From positions 1-15,543 of the forward strand of contig JBJXGF010000122.1 in assembly GCA_046153015.1 (NCBI GenBank): DNA of 15,543 nt, written 5' to 3'. Positions within the stretch are counted from its first letter, which is position 1, and every line of letters begins with the position of its first letter. This DNA is from JBJXGF01 sp046153015. GTDB taxonomy: Bacteria; Actinomycetota; Acidimicrobiia; Acidimicrobiales; CAIXPF01. Below are positions 15,396-15,543 of this stretch, piece after piece. The translations under genes were made by a program, and so were the position numbers. The notes under the pieces are model-generated. The model was not told the DNA's origin, searched no databases, and saw nothing but the letters and a program-made list of their open reading frames with translations.

Positions 15396-15493
15396 CCGAC
15401 CGCCGCCGAATCCGACGCGTCGCGCCTGGTCAGCAGGTTGCGCCGAATTCGCCGGCCGCACCGAATCAGCCCGCCGCGCCGAATTCGGCGGGC
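15310..15493. repeat. GCCGAATCC-type inverted and direct repeats after ispH
   Basis: A 14-bp perfect inverted repeat joins 15310-15323 (inside the ispH 3' end) to 15402-15415. CCGAAT recurs at 15406, 15443, 15461 and 15479. The 12-mer GCGCCGAATTCG occurs at 15440-15451 and 15476-15487. An 8-bp stem with 9-nt loop forms at 15469-15493. No T-tract follows, so a normal intrinsic terminator is unlikely. No gene is recognised from 15396 to the window end. Confidence 0.6.
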
Positions 15494-15543
15494 CCCGACG
15501 CCGCCGAGCCGACCGGGGCGCATCCCCCACTCCGTTTCGGCGC

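Noticed and set aside
15469..15493. Hairpin after ispH as an intrinsic terminator
   Set aside because: The stem is good but no T-tract follows on either strand. Kept as a repeat instead.
1..15543. CRISPR array or retron
   Set aside because: No regularly spaced direct repeats with unique spacers and no reverse transcriptase or Cas-like protein were seen.

Overview
The window is very GC-rich with strong third-position G/C bias, which points to a high-GC actinomycete. The gene content, the leaderless-looking starts and the C-terminus of the carboxylase fit Acidimicrobiia, but that class assignment is inference. It splits at a tRNA-Pro gene (8354-8428) into an accessory left half and a core-type right half.

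Left half (1-8353): this looks like the tRNA-proximal end of an integrated mobilizable element, and its far end is not in the window. Reading away from the tRNA there is a tyrosine-recombinase integrase broken by a frameshift, a small excisionase-like helix-turn-helix gene with an amber codon just before its usable start, a large MobF (TrwC/TraA-type) relaxase-helicase, a convergent cyclase/NB-ARC/TPR regulator-like gene, and at the left edge the C-terminus of an IS66-type transposase. No type IV secretion, replication or attR sequence is visible. The element therefore looks mobilizable rather than self-transmissible, and two lesions suggest it may be decaying.

Right half (8354-15543): chromosomal genes. 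A minus-strand run reads DUF512 radical-SAM/PDZ protein, Der GTPase (4-nt overlap), then after 139 bp a membrane PP2C/SpoIIE-type phosphatase, an acyl-CoA carboxylase carboxyltransferase subunit (13-nt gap), a small zinc-ribbon membrane protein, tRNA-Pro and an intrinsic terminator. IspH (HMBPP reductase, last step of the MEP isoprenoid pathway) is divergent from the DUF512 gene across 39 bp. That gap holds a TANNNT -10 hexamer for each strand, each 6-7 nt from the start codon, so both transcripts are predicted to be leaderless. A repeat-rich stretch follows ispH.

The most interesting points are the damaged tRNA-Pro element with its intact relaxase and cyclase cargo, the compact divergent leaderless promoter pair, the phosphatase-carboxylase pairing, and the inverted-repeat family around GCCGAATCC. 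I see no CRISPR array and no clearly new multi-gene defence system.
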